Part shown: piece after piece, positions 43,858-55,001 of the stretch
How the letters are laid out: each line of letters begins with the position of its first letter
Position numbering within the stretch: the stretch's first letter is position 1
NCBI RefSeq assembly: GCF_017877055.1
Contig: NZ_JAGIPG010000002.1
Span: forward strand, 372,001 to 436,000
DNA: 64,000 nucleotides
From: Neorhizobium galegae
GTDB lineage: Bacteria; Pseudomonadota; Alphaproteobacteria; Rhizobiales; Rhizobiaceae
Reading direction: 5' to 3'
Notes under the pieces: model-generated
The model's database searches: none
The model's input: the letters and a program-made list of their open reading frames with translations, nothing else
Told to the model about the DNA's origin: nothing
Translations under genes and position numbers: made by a program

Positions 43858-45186
43858 ATGTTCAAAAAGCTTTCGATGGCCGCGATCGCGGTCGCTCTGT
43901 CGGCGACCTCGTCGCTTGCTGCGACCGAAGTCACCTGGTGGCATGCCATGGGCGGCGAGCTCGGCAAGAAGCTCGAAGAGGTTGCTCAGAAGTTCAATGA
44001 AAGCCAGAGCGACTACAAGGTCGTTCCGGTCTTCAAGGGCACCTATCCGGAAACCCTGACCGCCGCCATCGCCGCCTTCCGCGCCGGCCAGCAGCCGGCG
44101 ATCGTTCAGGTCTTCGAAGTTGGCACCGGCACGATGATGGCCGCCAAGGGCGCCGTCTATCCTGTCTACAAGCTGATGGCCGACAACAAGGAGCCTTGGG
44201 ATCCGAAGGGCTTCCTCGCGCCGGTCGTAGGTTATTATTCGGACGCGCAGGGCAACATCCTGTCGATGCCGTTCAACTCCTCTACCCCGATCATGTACTA
44301 CAACAAGGACGTCTTCCAGAAGGCTGGCCTTGATCCGGAAGTTGCCCCGAAGACCTGGGCCGAGCTTGCCACCATGGGCAAGAAGATCGTCGATTCCGGC
44401 GCTGCTCCCTGCGGTTTCACCCTGTCCTACGCTGCGACCTGGGTTGGTCTCGAAAACTACTCCGCCATCCAGAACCTGCCCTACGGCACACTTCAGAACG
44501 GCTTTGGCGGCCTGAAGACCGAGTTCAAGTTCAACGGCAAGGAACAGGCTGCATTCTGGGATAACCTGAAGAAGCAGCAGGACGCCAAGGTCTTCAAATA
44601 CGGCGGCCCGGGCGGCGGTGCTGAAACGGCTCCGATGTTCTACGCGCAACAGTGCGCCGTCTACATGGGCTCCTCCGCTTCGCGCGCCGGCGTCATCAAC
44701 AATGCCAAGGGCTTCAAGGTCGGCTTCGCGCCGATGCCTTATGACGACACCGTCACCAAGGAGCCGAAGAACTCGATCATCGGCGGCGCCACGCTCTGGA
44801 CCCTGAACGGTCAGAAGAACCCCGACGTCTACAAGGGCGTTGCCAAGTTCTTCACCTACCTCTCCAAGCCGGAAGTTCAGGCCGATTGGCATCAGTTCAC
44901 CGGTTACCTGCCGATCACCAACGCTGCGTACGAGCTTGGTCAGAAGCAGGGCTATTATGAAAAGAACCCGGGTTCCGACATCGCCATCAAGCAGATCACC
45001 CGCGGCACGCCTTCTGAAAACTCCAAGGGCCTTCGCTTCGGCAACCTGACCCAGATCCGCGACCTGATCGACCAGCAGTTCGAGACCGTCCTGTCCGGCA
45101 AGAAGACCGGCCAGCAGGCTCTCGACGATGCTGCCAAGGCTGGCAACGCCATCCTGCGCGAATTCGAAGCTTCGAATTCGAACTGA
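43858..45186 (+). CDS. ugpB: sn-Glycerol-3-phosphate ABC transporter, substrate-binding protein
   Basis: A 442-aa periplasmic binding protein. The signal peptide covers residues 1-22 (MFKKLSMAAIAVALSATSSL, cut before ATEV). The mature protein starts TEVTWWHAMGGELGKKLEEV, and AIVQVFEVGTGTMMAAKGAV is the UgpB pattern. It captures glycerol-3-phosphate, released for example from phospholipids, and delivers it to UgpAE. A Pho box lies upstream. The 66 bp to ugpA contain a stable hairpin that may keep UgpB in excess. Confidence 0.96.
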   Translation: MFKKLSMAAIAVALSATSSLAATEVTWWHAMGGELGKKLEEVAQKFNESQSDYKVVPVFKGTYPETLTAAIAAFRAGQQPAIVQVFEVGTGTMMAAKGAVYPVYKLMADNKEPWDPKGFLAPVVGYYSDAQGNILSMPFNSSTPIMYYNKDVFQKAGLDPEVAPKTWAELATMGKKIVDSGAAPCGFTLSYAATWVGLENYSAIQNLPYGTLQNGFGGLKTEFKFNGKEQAAFWDNLKKQQDAKVFKYGGPGGGAETAPMFYAQQCAVYMGSSASRAGVINNAKGFKVGFAPMPYDDTVTKEPKNSIIGGATLWTLNGQKNPDVYKGVAKFFTYLSKPEVQADWHQFTGYLPITNAAYELGQKQGYYEKNPGSDIAIKQITRGTPSENSKGLRFGNLTQIRDLIDQQFETVLSGKKTGQQALDDAAKAGNAILREFEASNSN

Positions 45187-45205
45187 GCCTCGCCTTAACC
45201 CTCAA

Positions 45206-45230
45206 GCCCTTCCCGATCCCCGGGGAGGGC
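45206..45230 (+). promoter_or_regulatory. Hairpin between ugpB and ugpA
   Basis: GCCCTTCCC pairs with GGGGAGGGC (nine bases, one G-U) around GATCCCC, 20 bp past the ugpB stop. There is no U tract, so it is not a full terminator. Such intercistronic hairpins commonly protect the binding-protein part of the mRNA. Confidence 0.6.
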
Positions 45231-45252
45231 ATTTCCTTGGGCACGCCTCGCC

Positions 45253-46137
45253 ATGCAAACCAAGCGCACCGTTTTTCACAGCCGCGTCCTGCCTTATTTC
45301 CTGCTCGCGCCGCAGCTGATCATCACGCTCATCTTCTTCGTATGGCCAGCCGCTCAGGCAATCTGGCAGTCGTTTCTGCGCCAGGACCCGTTCGGCCTGA
45401 AGGCGACCTTCGTCTGGTTCGCGAATTATACGCGTCTGTTGGACGATCCCGACTATCTCAATGCGCTCGGAGCGACCTTCGTCTTTTCCGTCGGCGTGAC
45501 GGTTCTGTCGATGGGACTGTCCCTGCTTTTCGCCGTGTGCGTCAATCGCGTACTGCGATCGGGCCGGTTCTACACGACCTTGCTGGTCTGGCCCTACGCT
45601 GTGGCGCCGGCGGCTGCCGGTCTGCTGTGGTGGTTCATGTTCAATCCCAGCGTCGGCATCATTCCCTATCTCCTGAGTTTCCTCGGATATGAATGGAACC
45701 ATCGTCTTCATACCGGCGACGCCATGGTGCTGATCATCATCGCCGCCGCATGGAAGCAGATTTCCTACAATTTCCTGTTTTTCGTGGCGGGTCTCCAGTC
45801 CGTGCCGCAATCCCTGACCGAGGCCGCGGCCATCGATGGCGCCGGTCCGTTCAAGCGGTTCTGGACAGTGGTCTTCCCGCTGCTATCGCCGACGACCTTC
45901 TTCCTGGCGGTCATCAACATCACCTACGCGATGTTCGACACGTTCGGCATCGTGGACGCCACCACCTCGGGCGGGCCGTCCCAGTCCACCAATATCCTGG
46001 TCTACAAGGTCTATGCGGATGGCTTCATCGGCCTGAACCTCGGGCCCTCCGCCGCGCAGTCGGTCATCCTGATGCTGATCGTGGTTGTCCTCACCGTCGT
46101 CCAGTTCCGCTGGATCGAGCGCAAAGTGCAGTATTGA
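45253..46137 (+). CDS. ugpA: sn-Glycerol-3-phosphate ABC transporter, permease UgpA
   Basis: A 294-aa inner-membrane permease of six helices (MalF-type). The EAA loop reads EAAAIDGAGPFKRFWTVVFP, the contact site for the ATPase UgpC. Second gene of ugpBAEC; UgpE follows after nine bases. Confidence 0.96.
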   Translation: MQTKRTVFHSRVLPYFLLAPQLIITLIFFVWPAAQAIWQSFLRQDPFGLKATFVWFANYTRLLDDPDYLNALGATFVFSVGVTVLSMGLSLLFAVCVNRVLRSGRFYTTLLVWPYAVAPAAAGLLWWFMFNPSVGIIPYLLSFLGYEWNHRLHTGDAMVLIIIAAAWKQISYNFLFFVAGLQSVPQSLTEAAAIDGAGPFKRFWTVVFPLLSPTTFFLAVINITYAMFDTFGIVDATTSGGPSQSTNILVYKVYADGFIGLNLGPSAAQSVILMLIVVVLTVVQFRWIERKVQY

Positions 46138-46146
46138 GGTTTACCG

Positions 46147-46995
46147 ATGGTCGAGAACCGCCCCTTCCTGAATTTCCTGACCCACCTGGTCCTCATTCTC
46201 GGCGTGCTGACGGTGGTCTTCCCCGTCTACCTCGCCTTCATCGCTTCGACCCATGGTCCGACGGATTTCATGAGCGGCATCGTTCCACTGCTGCCCGGCG
46301 ACCACTTTTCGGCAAATTACGGTTATTTGCTCGGCACCGGTGAATCGACCGCCGGCGCGCCGCCCTTCCTGTTGATGCTGGCAAACAGCCTGGCCATGGC
46401 GATCATGATCGCCTTCGGCAAGATCGCCATCTCGATCATTTCCGCCTTCGCGATCGTCTACTTCCGTTTCCCGCTGCGGGTGCCGGCCTTCTGGCTGATC
46501 TTCATGACGCTGATGCTGCCGGTGGAAGTGCGCATCCTGCCGACCTACAAGGTGGTCGCCGACCTCGGCATGCTGAATTCCTATTCCGGCCTCGTCATCC
46601 CGGTCATCGCCTCCGCCACCGCCACCTTCCTGTTCCGCCAGTTCTTCCTGACGGTGCCGGAGGAAATGATGGAGGCGGCCCGCGTCGATGGCGCCGGGCC
46701 GATGAAGTTCTTCCGCGATATCCTTCTGCCGCTGTCGCGCACCAATATCGCGGCACTCTTCATCATCATGTTCATCTACGGCTGGAACCAGTACCTCTGG
46801 CCGATGCTGATTACCACCGAACCGCACTATTACACGGTCGTCATGGGCATCAAGCGCCTCGCCAGCGTGCTGGATGGCGACAATCAGTGGAACCTGGTGA
46901 TGGCCGGCGTCATCCTGGCGGGCCTGCCGCCCGTCCTCGTCATCATCTTCATGCAGCGCCTATTCGTCAAAGGCCTGGTTGAAACGGAGAAATAA
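46147..46995 (+). CDS. ugpE: sn-Glycerol-3-phosphate ABC transporter, permease UgpE
   Basis: A 282-aa permease of six helices (MalG-type). The EAA loop reads [32 protein letters not shown] element precedes the ATG. It pairs with UgpA to form the channel; ugpC starts two bases after its stop, so the genes are coupled. Confidence 0.96.
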   Translation: MVENRPFLNFLTHLVLILGVLTVVFPVYLAFIASTHGPTDFMSGIVPLLPGDHFSANYGYLLGTGESTAGAPPFLLMLANSLAMAIMIAFGKIAISIISAFAIVYFRFPLRVPAFWLIFMTLMLPVEVRILPTYKVVADLGMLNSYSGLVIPVIASATATFLFRQFFLTVPEEMMEAARVDGAGPMKFFRDILLPLSRTNIAALFIIMFIYGWNQYLWPMLITTEPHYYTVVMGIKRLASVLDGDNQWNLVMAGVILAGLPPVLVIIFMQRLFVKGLVETEK

Positions 46996-46997
46996 CA

Positions 46998-48098
46998 ATG
47001 GCTTCCATCGATGTCGAAAACGTCGGCAAGGTTTATTCCGGCGGTGTACGCGCGGTCACCGATATCAAGCTGAACATCGCCGATGGCGAGTTCATCGTGC
47101 TGGTAGGCCCGTCGGGCTGCGGCAAGTCCACGCTGCTGCGCATGGTCGCCGGGCTGGAGACCATTTCCGAAGGCGAAGTGAAGATCGGCAGCCGGGTCGT
47201 CAACAATGTCGAGCCGGCCGATCGCGATATCGCCATGGTCTTCCAGAATTATGCGCTCTATCCGCATATGACCGTCTACAACAACCTCGCCTACGGTCTG
47301 AAGAACCGTGGCACGCCGAAAGCCGAGATCGACGCCCGTGTGGCCGAAGCCGCCCGCATGCTGGAGATCACCCAGTATCTGGAACGCAAGCCGCGCGCGC
47401 TGTCCGGTGGCCAGCGCCAGCGTGTCGCCATGGGCCGCGCCATCGTCCGCAAGCCGGCAGCCTTCCTGTTCGACGAACCACTCTCCAACCTCGACGCAAA
47501 ACTGCGTGTTTCCATGCGCGGCGAGATCAAGCGCCTGCAGCGCCGCCTCGGTACCACGTCTATCTACGTCACTCACGACCAGCTCGAGGCCATGACGCTG
47601 GCCGACCGTCTGGTCGTTCTGAACGGCGGCCAGATCGAGCAGATCGGTGCGCCGCTGGAAGTCTACCACGCACCGGCCTCCACCTTCGTCGCGAGCTTCA
47701 TCGGCTCGCCGGCCATGAACCTCGTCAAGGGCGAGCTGCATGGCGACAAGCTGGCGATCGGCCCGGCGATGGTCGCCCTCAACGGTTTCGCGCCGACCTC
47801 CGGCGCAGTCACCGTCGGCGTCCGCGCCGAGGATCTGCGCATCGCCCGCGACGACGAGGAGGCTCTGCCATTCCATCTCGAATATACCGAGGAACTTGGT
47901 GCCCAGCGACTGATCCACGGCACCGTGGGCGACCAGCAGATCACCGCCGCCGTTTCTCCGGAGATTGCGCTATCGCCGGAAATGCGCGTTGCCGTCGATA
48001 CCAAGCGCCTGCACTTTTTCTCGATCGATACGGGCAAGCGCCTGCCGGGCAACGTTCCGGCAGAGGCAAAGCTTGCGCCGGTCGAACCGGTTATCTGA
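46998..48098 (+). CDS. ugpC: sn-Glycerol-3-phosphate ABC transporter, ATPase UgpC
   Basis: A 366-aa ATPase of the MalK/UgpC group. Walker A is GPSGCGKST, the Q-loop [16 protein letters not shown], the signature [15 protein letters not shown], and Walker [16 protein letters not shown]. The C-terminal ~130 residues form the OB/TOBE regulatory domain ([11 protein letters not shown]). Last gene of ugpBAEC; a hairpin follows 14 bp downstream. Confidence 0.97.
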   Translation: MASIDVENVGKVYSGGVRAVTDIKLNIADGEFIVLVGPSGCGKSTLLRMVAGLETISEGEVKIGSRVVNNVEPADRDIAMVFQNYALYPHMTVYNNLAYGLKNRGTPKAEIDARVAEAARMLEITQYLERKPRALSGGQRQRVAMGRAIVRKPAAFLFDEPLSNLDAKLRVSMRGEIKRLQRRLGTTSIYVTHDQLEAMTLADRLVVLNGGQIEQIGAPLEVYHAPASTFVASFIGSPAMNLVKGELHGDKLAIGPAMVALNGFAPTSGAVTVGVRAEDLRIARDDEEALPFHLEYTEELGAQRLIHGTVGDQQITAAVSPEIALSPEMRVAVDTKRLHFFSIDTGKRLPGNVPAEAKLAPVEPVI

Positions 48099-48111
48099 GA
48101 GAGTCTCAAAA

Positions 48112-48148
48112 TTCAGGCCGATCGTTAAAATTCTAACATCGGCCTGAA
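48112..48148 (+). terminator. Hairpin after ugpC
   Basis: TTCAGGCCGA pairs perfectly with TCGGCCTGAA around a 17-base loop that itself holds GTTA/TAAC. No T tract follows, so it may slow or end transcription with other factors, or protect the mRNA 3' end. Confidence 0.6.
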
Positions 48149-48206
48149 GAGCCGGCTTACTCTTTGCCATTAGCATCTCCCGGAATTGACAGCTTCCGGG
48201 GGAAAG

Positions 48207-48710
48207 ATGAGTTGGCACGTCCTCGCCGCGACCGCAGCGGCAATTGCATTTCGGTCCAGGTCCTACGCACCTGAGAAGCCGAAGGTGAAACCGTTTGTCG
48301 GCGCCTGCCCGCATTCTCTCGAAATGAAGCCGATGCCGATCGAGCCCACCTGGGTCATCGCCGGCGATCCGCAAGCGCGTGCCGGTTCTCATTCCACCGC
48401 CGAGGACGATTGCGCGACGACCGGTGTGTGGGAATGTACGGCGGGCGAGTTCCGCTGGTACTTCCACTGGGACGAAACAGTGGTGATCCTTGAAGGCGAA
48501 GTGCATGTGACTGCCGAAGACGGCACCCAGCGCGTTCTTCAGGCAGGCGATGTCGCCTATTTCAAGGGCCGGACCTGGGCCACCTGGCGCATCGACAAGT
48601 ATCTGAAGAAGGTCGCTTTCATCCGCCGGCCTTTCCCAAAGCCGATCGCCATGCTTTTCCGCCTGCGCAACATGTTGCGGGCAAAGACGCAGGTCGGCAT
48701 CTCCGCGTGA
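48207..48710 (+). CDS. Cupin-domain protein (Cupin_3-like)
   Basis: A 167-aa protein. The cupin core reads GEFRWYFHWDETVVILEGEV and HVTAEDGTQRVLQAGDVAYF, then KGRTWATWRIDKYLKKVAFI. Such DUF861-type cupins include (S)-ureidoglycine aminohydrolase-like proteins; this one lacks any purine-degradation neighbours. An N-terminal extension of ~40 residues (MSWHVLAATAAAIAFRSRSY) is mildly hydrophobic. GGGGGAAAG lies before the ATG. It is 75 bp before gshB on the same strand and may share its promoter. Confidence 0.82.
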   Translation: MSWHVLAATAAAIAFRSRSYAPEKPKVKPFVGACPHSLEMKPMPIEPTWVIAGDPQARAGSHSTAEDDCATTGVWECTAGEFRWYFHWDETVVILEGEVHVTAEDGTQRVLQAGDVAYFKGRTWATWRIDKYLKKVAFIRRPFPKPIAMLFRLRNMLRAKTQVGISA

Positions 48711-48785
48711 TATCGGCCCGATTGCAGTTGCCTTTGGAGGCCCGCCATCCTACATCAGGCGGGCCAATCCTAGGGGGCTGAAGTC

Positions 48786-49736
<951 letters not shown>

Positions 49737-49821
49737 TAAGGGCAAGGCGTTTCGGATACGGATCGCCTTTGTTCTCGCGATGCAACCGCCCGCAACCCAT
49801 ATGCAGCGGATGCGTGAAATT

Positions 49822-49836
49822 GTTCGTTTAATGTTC
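49822..49836 (+). promoter_or_regulatory. LexA box upstream of comM
   Basis: GTTC-N7-GTTC (GTTCGTTTAATGTTC), the direct-repeat LexA operator of alphaproteobacteria, 96 bp before the comM start and 85 bp after gshB. It predicts SOS control of comM. Confidence 0.75.
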
Positions 49837-49931
49837 TTGTTTCATTCCGGTTTCTATGCCAGATTGCAATTCCTGGCACGGAAAGCGTGTATCGCTGGCG
49901 TCCTGGACATGAAGTTAGGGGCGGGGTGGAT

Positions 49932-51467
49932 ATGGTTTCGCGCGTCAGCACAGTCGCATTCCAGGGCATAGAAGGCGTTCCGGTCGACGTGCAGGTCATG
50001 GTCGGCCCGGGCAAGATTAACATGCATATCGTCGGCCTGCCGGACAAGGCGGTGGCCGAGAGCCGCGAGCGGGTGCAGGCAGCGTTGCACGCGTCGGGCC
50101 TTGCCATGCCGCCGAAGAAGATCACCGTCAATCTGGCGCCGGCCGACCTGCCGAAGGAAGGATCGCATTTCGACCTGCCGATCGCGCTGGCCCTGATGGC
50201 GGCACTGGGCGCCGTTCCCGGAGACGCACTCACCGGTTACGTCGTGCTCGGGGAACTGAACCTCGACGGCACGCTTGCGCCTGTGGCCGGCGCACTTCCG
50301 GCGGCAATCGCCGCCAACGCGCTGGGAAAGGGCCTGATCTGCCCGGCCGACAGCGGCGCGGAAGCCGCCTGGGCAGGGGCCGAGATCGATATCGTCGCAC
50401 CGCGCAGCCTGATCGCGCTCGCAAACCATTTCCGCGGCACCCAGGTCATCTCGCGTCCGCAGCCGGCAATCCGCGCCTTGCCTGCGAATTTGCCGGATCT
50501 GATCGACATCAAGGGCCAGGAAAGCGCCAAGCGGGCGCTGGAAGTCGCCGCCGCCGGTGGGCATAATCTTCTAATGGTCGGCCCCCCGGGCTCCGGCAAA
50601 TCCATGCTGGCTGCGCGGCTGCCCTCCATCCTGCCGCCGCTTTCGGCCGCCGAGCTGCTGGAAGTGTCGATGATCCATTCGATTGCCGGGCAGCTTTCCG
50701 GCGGCAAGCTTTCCGACCGCAGGCCTTACCGCACGCCGCATCATTCGGCCACCATGGCAGCGCTGGTGGGCGGCGGCCTGCGCGCCAGGCCCGGGGAAGC
50801 GTCGCTCGCCCATCATGGGGTGCTGTTCCTCGACGAATTCCCGGAATTCTCGCCACAGGTGCTGGACGCGCTCCGCCAGCCGTTGGAGACCGGCGAATGC
50901 ATTATCGCCCGCGCCAATCATCGGGTTTCCTATCCCGCCAGTATCCAGCTCGTCGCCGCCATGAACCCATGCCGTTGCGGAATGGCGGGCGAACCCGGCC
51001 ATTCCTGCGCGCGGGGGCCAAAATGCATGTCGGACTACCAGGGGCGTATTTCGGGGCCGCTGATGGACCGTATAGATATCCGCATCGACGTGCCGGCGGT
51101 TTCAGCCGCCGATCTCATTCGCCCGATGCCGGCGGAAAGCAGCGCGGATGTCGCCAAGCGCGTGGCGGCTGCGCGTGACAGGCAGCGGGAGCGGTTCGAA
51201 CAGGCCGGTTATCCGCGCGTCCTCACCAATGCCCGCTGCTCGACGGCGCTGATCGAGAAGATCGCCGAACCCGATCCGGGCGGCCTTCAGCTGCTTAGGG
51301 ATGCGGCGGAAAAACTCAAGTTCTCGGCACGCGGATACCACCGCATATTGAAAGTCGCCCGCACGCTCGCTGATCTCGACGGCAAGGAGACGGTCGGCCG
51401 CATTCATCTCGCCGAGGCGATCTCCTATCGCATGGTCGGAGAACGGCTGGCGACGGCCGCGGCGTGA
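49932..51467 (+). CDS. comM: ComM/YifB-family Mg-chelatase-like AAA+ ATPase
   Basis: A 511-aa AAA+ protein. The N-terminal Lon-like domain opens MVSRVSTVAFQGIEGVPVDV. The ATPase domain carries Walker A GPPGSGKSM and Walker B GVLFLDEFPEF. CRCGMAGEPGHSC is the conserved cysteine cluster of the family. ComM is a hexameric branch-migration helicase used in natural transformation and recombination. The start at 49932 follows GGGGCGGGG; the frame to 49887 has none. A LexA box lies upstream. Confidence 0.95.
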   Translation: MVSRVSTVAFQGIEGVPVDVQVMVGPGKINMHIVGLPDKAVAESRERVQAALHASGLAMPPKKITVNLAPADLPKEGSHFDLPIALALMAALGAVPGDALTGYVVLGELNLDGTLAPVAGALPAAIAANALGKGLICPADSGAEAAWAGAEIDIVAPRSLIALANHFRGTQVISRPQPAIRALPANLPDLIDIKGQESAKRALEVAAAGGHNLLMVGPPGSGKSMLAARLPSILPPLSAAELLEVSMIHSIAGQLSGGKLSDRRPYRTPHHSATMAALVGGGLRARPGEASLAHHGVLFLDEFPEFSPQVLDALRQPLETGECIIARANHRVSYPASIQLVAAMNPCRCGMAGEPGHSCARGPKCMSDYQGRISGPLMDRIDIRIDVPAVSAADLIRPMPAESSADVAKRVAAARDRQRERFEQAGYPRVLTNARCSTALIEKIAEPDPGGLQLLRDAAEKLKFSARGYHRILKVARTLADLDGKETVGRIHLAEAISYRMVGERLATAAA

Positions 51468-51605
51468 GGCAGAAGGTTAGGGATGGGTTGCAAGGGCCAG
51501 GAGGTGGCGATGAATTTGCTCTGCGGCCAGGGCAGGTCGTCACCGATGACCAAGCCCCACTTAGGCGGACCGCCGCTTTGGCAGACGCGGATAGCATACC
51601 CTTCC

Positions 51606-51720
51606 GTCGTCATCCTCGGGCTTGACCCGAGGGTCCATCCGCCCTGGCGACGCCGCCCTAACGTAGTCAACCCTGGTGGGCTTGGCCGTGGATCCTCGGG
51701 TCAAGCCCGAGGATGACGAC
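51606..51720. repeat. RIME-like nested inverted repeat
   Basis: Two outer arms, 51606-51637 and 51689-51720, are inverted copies (27 bases identical, then one mismatch and four more). Each arm is also a hairpin on its own: CCTCGGG-cttga-CCCGAGG and CCTCGGG-tcaag-CCCGAGG. This is the form of rhizobial intergenic mosaic/palindromic elements (RIME type). It lies between the convergent ends of comM and cysK. A copy count in a whole genome would confirm it. Confidence 0.75.
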
Positions 51721-51734
51721 CTGAAGAAGTGCAG

Positions 51735-52703
51735 CTAGCCGCCCAACCCTTCAAACAACGCCGTCGACAGGTATCGCTCGGCGAAGGAGGGAATGATGAC
51801 GACGATGGTCTTGCCGGCATTTTCCGCGCGGCTGCCGACTTCGATGGCGGCAGTCAGCGCCGCTCCGGAAGAGATACCGACCGGTACGCCTTCGAGCCTG
51901 GCCACCAGACGGGCCATCTCCATGGCCTCGCTGCTGTTGACGGTGACGATCTCGTCATAGATGTGCGTGTCGAGGATCTTTGGCGCAAAACCTGCTCCTA
52001 TGCCCTGGATCTTGTGCGGACCGGGCTGGCCGCCGGAAAGCACTGGCGACTCCTCGGGCTCTACGGCGATGACCTTGAGCGCCGGGTTGCGCTCCTTCAG
52101 CACCTGGCCGGCACCGGTGATCGTGCCGCCTGTGCCGATGCCGGAGACGAAGATGTCGATCTTGCCGTCGGTATCGTTCCAGATTTCCTCGGCCGTTGTC
52201 TTGCGATGGATTTCGGGGTTGGCCGGATTTTCGAACTGCTGCGGGATGATTGCATCCGGAAGCGAGGCGGCAAGTTCTTCCGCCTTGGCGATCGCACCCT
52301 TCATGCCCTTCGGGCCTTCCGTCAGCACCAGTTCGGCGCCGAGCAGGGCCAGCATCTTTCGCCGCTCGATCGACATGGTTTCCGGCATGGTGAGGATCAG
52401 CTTGTAGCCCTTGGCGGCCGCAGCGAAGGCGAGCGCAATGCCGGTATTGCCGGATGTCGGCTCGACCAGCGTGGTCCTGCCGGGCGTGATCTTGCCCTGG
52501 GCCTCAAGGCTCTCGATCATCGCCACGCCGATACGGTCCTTCACCGAGGCGATCGGGTTGAAGAATTCCAGCTTGGCCAGAAGGTTGGCCTTCACGCCCT
52601 TTTCCTTGGCCAGCTTGTCGAGGCGCACGATCGGCGTGTCGCCGATGGTCTCGGTGATCGACGAATAGATTCGGCCGCGTCCCGGCTTTCTGGTCTCTGG
52701 CAT
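51735..52703 (-). CDS. cysK: Cysteine synthase A (O-acetylserine sulfhydrylase)
   Basis: A 322-aa PLP enzyme. The PLP lysine is Lys55 in [21 protein letters not shown] binds the amino-acid carboxylate, and [10 protein letters not shown] the cofactor phosphate. It makes cysteine from O-acetylserine and sulfide. CAGGGAGAG precedes the ATG. It follows the RIME-like element, convergent to comM. Confidence 0.97.
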   Translation of the reverse strand: MPETRKPGRGRIYSSITETIGDTPIVRLDKLAKEKGVKANLLAKLEFFNPIASVKDRIGVAMIESLEAQGKITPGRTTLVEPTSGNTGIALAFAAAAKGYKLILTMPETMSIERRKMLALLGAELVLTEGPKGMKGAIAKAEELAASLPDAIIPQQFENPANPEIHRKTTAEEIWNDTDGKIDIFVSGIGTGGTITGAGQVLKERNPALKVIAVEPEESPVLSGGQPGPHKIQGIGAGFAPKILDTHIYDEIVTVNSSEAMEMARLVARLEGVPVGISSGAALTAAIEVGSRAENAGKTIVVIIPSFAERYLSTALFEGLGG

Positions 52704-52832
52704 AGTGCTCTCCCTGAGTTTGGAGAGAAGTTAGGGCGTGTTCCCGAGGAATACCAGCAAGGCGGAACCGAACGGAAAGAGAAATGGAAATTTTGTTCCC
52801 GGAAGTGGTCGGGAACGAAAACGCCTTTGCGT

Positions 52833-53306
52833 TCAGAGGCCGGTCGAGCCGAAGCCACCGGCGCCGCGGGCAGTTGCGGAGGTTTCCGTAATCTCGGCCA
52901 CCCGAGCCTGGGTCACCGGCGCGATCACTATCTGGGCGATGCGCATGCCACGGGTGATGACGAAATCCTCGTCGCCGAGATTGATCAGCAGCACCTTCAC
53001 CTCGCCGCGATAATCGCTGTCGATCGTGCCGGGCGTGTTGAGGCAGGTGATGCCGTTCTTGAAGGCAAGGCCGGAGCGCGGCCGGATCTGCGCCTCGAAC
53101 CCTTCCGGGATTTCGAAGATAAAGCCGGTCGGCACCAGCGCCCGCTTGCCGGGCGCGATCGTCAGCGGCATGCCGTCTTCGACGGCGGCGCGCAGGTCCA
53201 TGCCAGCGGCGCCCGTGGTTTCATAGGCCGGCAGGTCGAGGCCGGCACCGTGCGCGAGGCGGACAAGATTGAGCTTCGGCGAGGAGGGGGCGTGGATGTT
53301 CATCAT
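52833..53306 (-). CDS. dut: Deoxyuridine 5'-triphosphate nucleotidohydrolase
   Basis: A 157-aa trimeric dUTPase. The five motifs are intact, including [33 protein letters not shown] and the C-terminal [11 protein letters not shown], the flexible motif 5. It clears dUTP and makes dUMP for thymidylate. Either of two adjacent ATGs (53306, 53303) may start it. It is divergent from prfC. Confidence 0.97.
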   Translation of the reverse strand: MMNIHAPSSPKLNLVRLAHGAGLDLPAYETTGAAGMDLRAAVEDGMPLTIAPGKRALVPTGFIFEIPEGFEAQIRPRSGLAFKNGITCLNTPGTIDSDYRGEVKVLLINLGDEDFVITRGMRIAQIVIAPVTQARVAEITETSATARGAGGFGSTGL

Positions 53307-53401
53307 GTCATTTGCCGACCCGGTGCCGCTCCGGTCAAACACGAATTGAAAGTTATCCACGGAGACGTTAGATACGCGGTAACGTAAAGGATCTAGAAAA
53401 C

Positions 53402-54985
53402 ATGCCCGAAACGATTGCCGAGGCGGTTTCCCGCCGCCGCACATTCGCAATTATTGCCCATCCGGACGCGGGCAAGACGACGCTGACCGAAAAACTGCTG
53501 CTGTTCGGCGGCGCGATCCAGCTCGCCGGCGAAGTGAAAGCGAAGAAGGACCGCATCCAGACCCGGTCCGACTGGATGAAGATCGAGCGCGAGCGCGGCA
53601 TCTCGGTCGTCACCTCGGTGATGACCTTCGAATATGACGGCAACGTCTTCAACATTCTCGATACGCCCGGCCACGAAGACTTCGCCGACGATACCTATCG
53701 CACGCTGACGGCGGTGGACGCGGCGGTCATGGTCATCGACGCCGCCAAGGGCATCGAACCGCGGACGCTGAAACTGTTCGAAGTCTGCCGCATGCGTGAT
53801 ATCCCGATCATCACCTTCGTCAACAAGATGGACCGTGAAAGCCGCGATCCGTTCGAGATCCTCGATGAAGTCGAGGAGAAGCTGGCGCTCGACACCGCTC
53901 CGGTCACCTGGCCGATCGGCCGTTCGAAGAGTTTTTGCGGGTCCTATAACCTGGCGGACAATACCGTTCGCGGCTCGGATACGGACGTCAAGGCAACCCC
54001 GGTCAACGGGCCTCAGAGCGTTGCCGGCCGCCTTCCGGAAAACGAGCGTGCCGCCTTCGTCGAGGAGACCGAGCTGGCGATCGAGGCCTGCCGGCCGTTC
54101 GACCGCAAGGCTTTCCTCGAAGGCCACATGACGCCGGTCTTCTTCGGTTCGGCTTTGCGGAATTTCGGCGTGCGCGATCTCATCGATGCGCTGGGCGATT
54201 TTGCCCCGCCGCCGCGGGACCAGGTGGCGGACATCCGCACCGTGCACGCGACCGACGACAAGATGACGGCCTTCGTCTTCAAGATCCAGGCCAACATGGA
54301 TCCGAACCATCGCGACCGTATCGCTTTCGCCCGCATCTGCTCGGGCAAGCTGGAGCGTGGCATGAAGGCGCGGCTGTCGCGCACCGGCAAGCAGCTCGGG
54401 CTGACGGCGCCGCAATTCTTCTTTGCGTCCCAGCGACAGCTGGCCGACACCGCCTATGCGGGCGATGTGGTCGGCATCCCGAACCACGGCACGCTGCGCA
54501 TCGGCGATACGCTGACCGAAGGCGAGCAACTGGTGTTCCAGGGCGTGCCGAACTTCTCGCCGGAAATCCTCCGCCGCGTCCGGCTGGAGGATGCCATGAA
54601 GGCGAAGAAGCTCAAGGAAGCGCTGCAGCAAATGGCGGAAGAGGGCGTCGTGCAGCTCTTCTCGCCAGAAGACGGCTCGCCGGCCATTGTCGGCGTCGTC
54701 GGTGCGCTGCAGCTCGACGTCTTGAAGGAACGGCTGCAGGGCGAATACGGCCTGCCGGTTTCCTTCGAAATGTCGCGCTTCTCGATCTGCCGCTGGATTT
54801 CTGCCGATCATCAGGCCGATCTCGACAAGTTCCTCACTGTGAAGCGCGGCGATATCGCCCGCGATCTCGATGGCGATCCGGTTTTTCTCGCGCAGGACAG
54901 CTTTTCGCTGCGCTACGAGTCGGAGCGTTATCCGGCGATCAAGATGGTTGCCATCAAGGAATATCAGGTCGCCAAGGCGGCCTGA
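53402..54985 (+). CDS. prfC: Peptide chain release factor 3
   Basis: A 527-aa translational GTPase. G1 is [14 protein letters not shown], the switch I region [13 protein letters not shown]3 [14 protein letters not shown] and G4 NKMD. The RF3-specific C-terminal domain ([20 protein letters not shown]) is present. It recycles RF1/RF2 after termination. AAAGGATCTAG precedes the ATG. Divergent from dut, convergent with the dehydratase gene. Confidence 0.97.
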   Translation: MPETIAEAVSRRRTFAIIAHPDAGKTTLTEKLLLFGGAIQLAGEVKAKKDRIQTRSDWMKIERERGISVVTSVMTFEYDGNVFNILDTPGHEDFADDTYRTLTAVDAAVMVIDAAKGIEPRTLKLFEVCRMRDIPIITFVNKMDRESRDPFEILDEVEEKLALDTAPVTWPIGRSKSFCGSYNLADNTVRGSDTDVKATPVNGPQSVAGRLPENERAAFVEETELAIEACRPFDRKAFLEGHMTPVFFGSALRNFGVRDLIDALGDFAPPPRDQVADIRTVHATDDKMTAFVFKIQANMDPNHRDRIAFARICSGKLERGMKARLSRTGKQLGLTAPQFFFASQRQLADTAYAGDVVGIPNHGTLRIGDTLTEGEQLVFQGVPNFSPEILRRVRLEDAMKAKKLKEALQQMAEEGVVQLFSPEDGSPAIVGVVGALQLDVLKERLQGEYGLPVSFEMSRFSICRWISADHQADLDKFLTVKRGDIARDLDGDPVFLAQDSFSLRYESERYPAIKMVAIKEYQVAKAA

Positions 54986-55001
54986 TATCATTCGGTCATC
55001 T

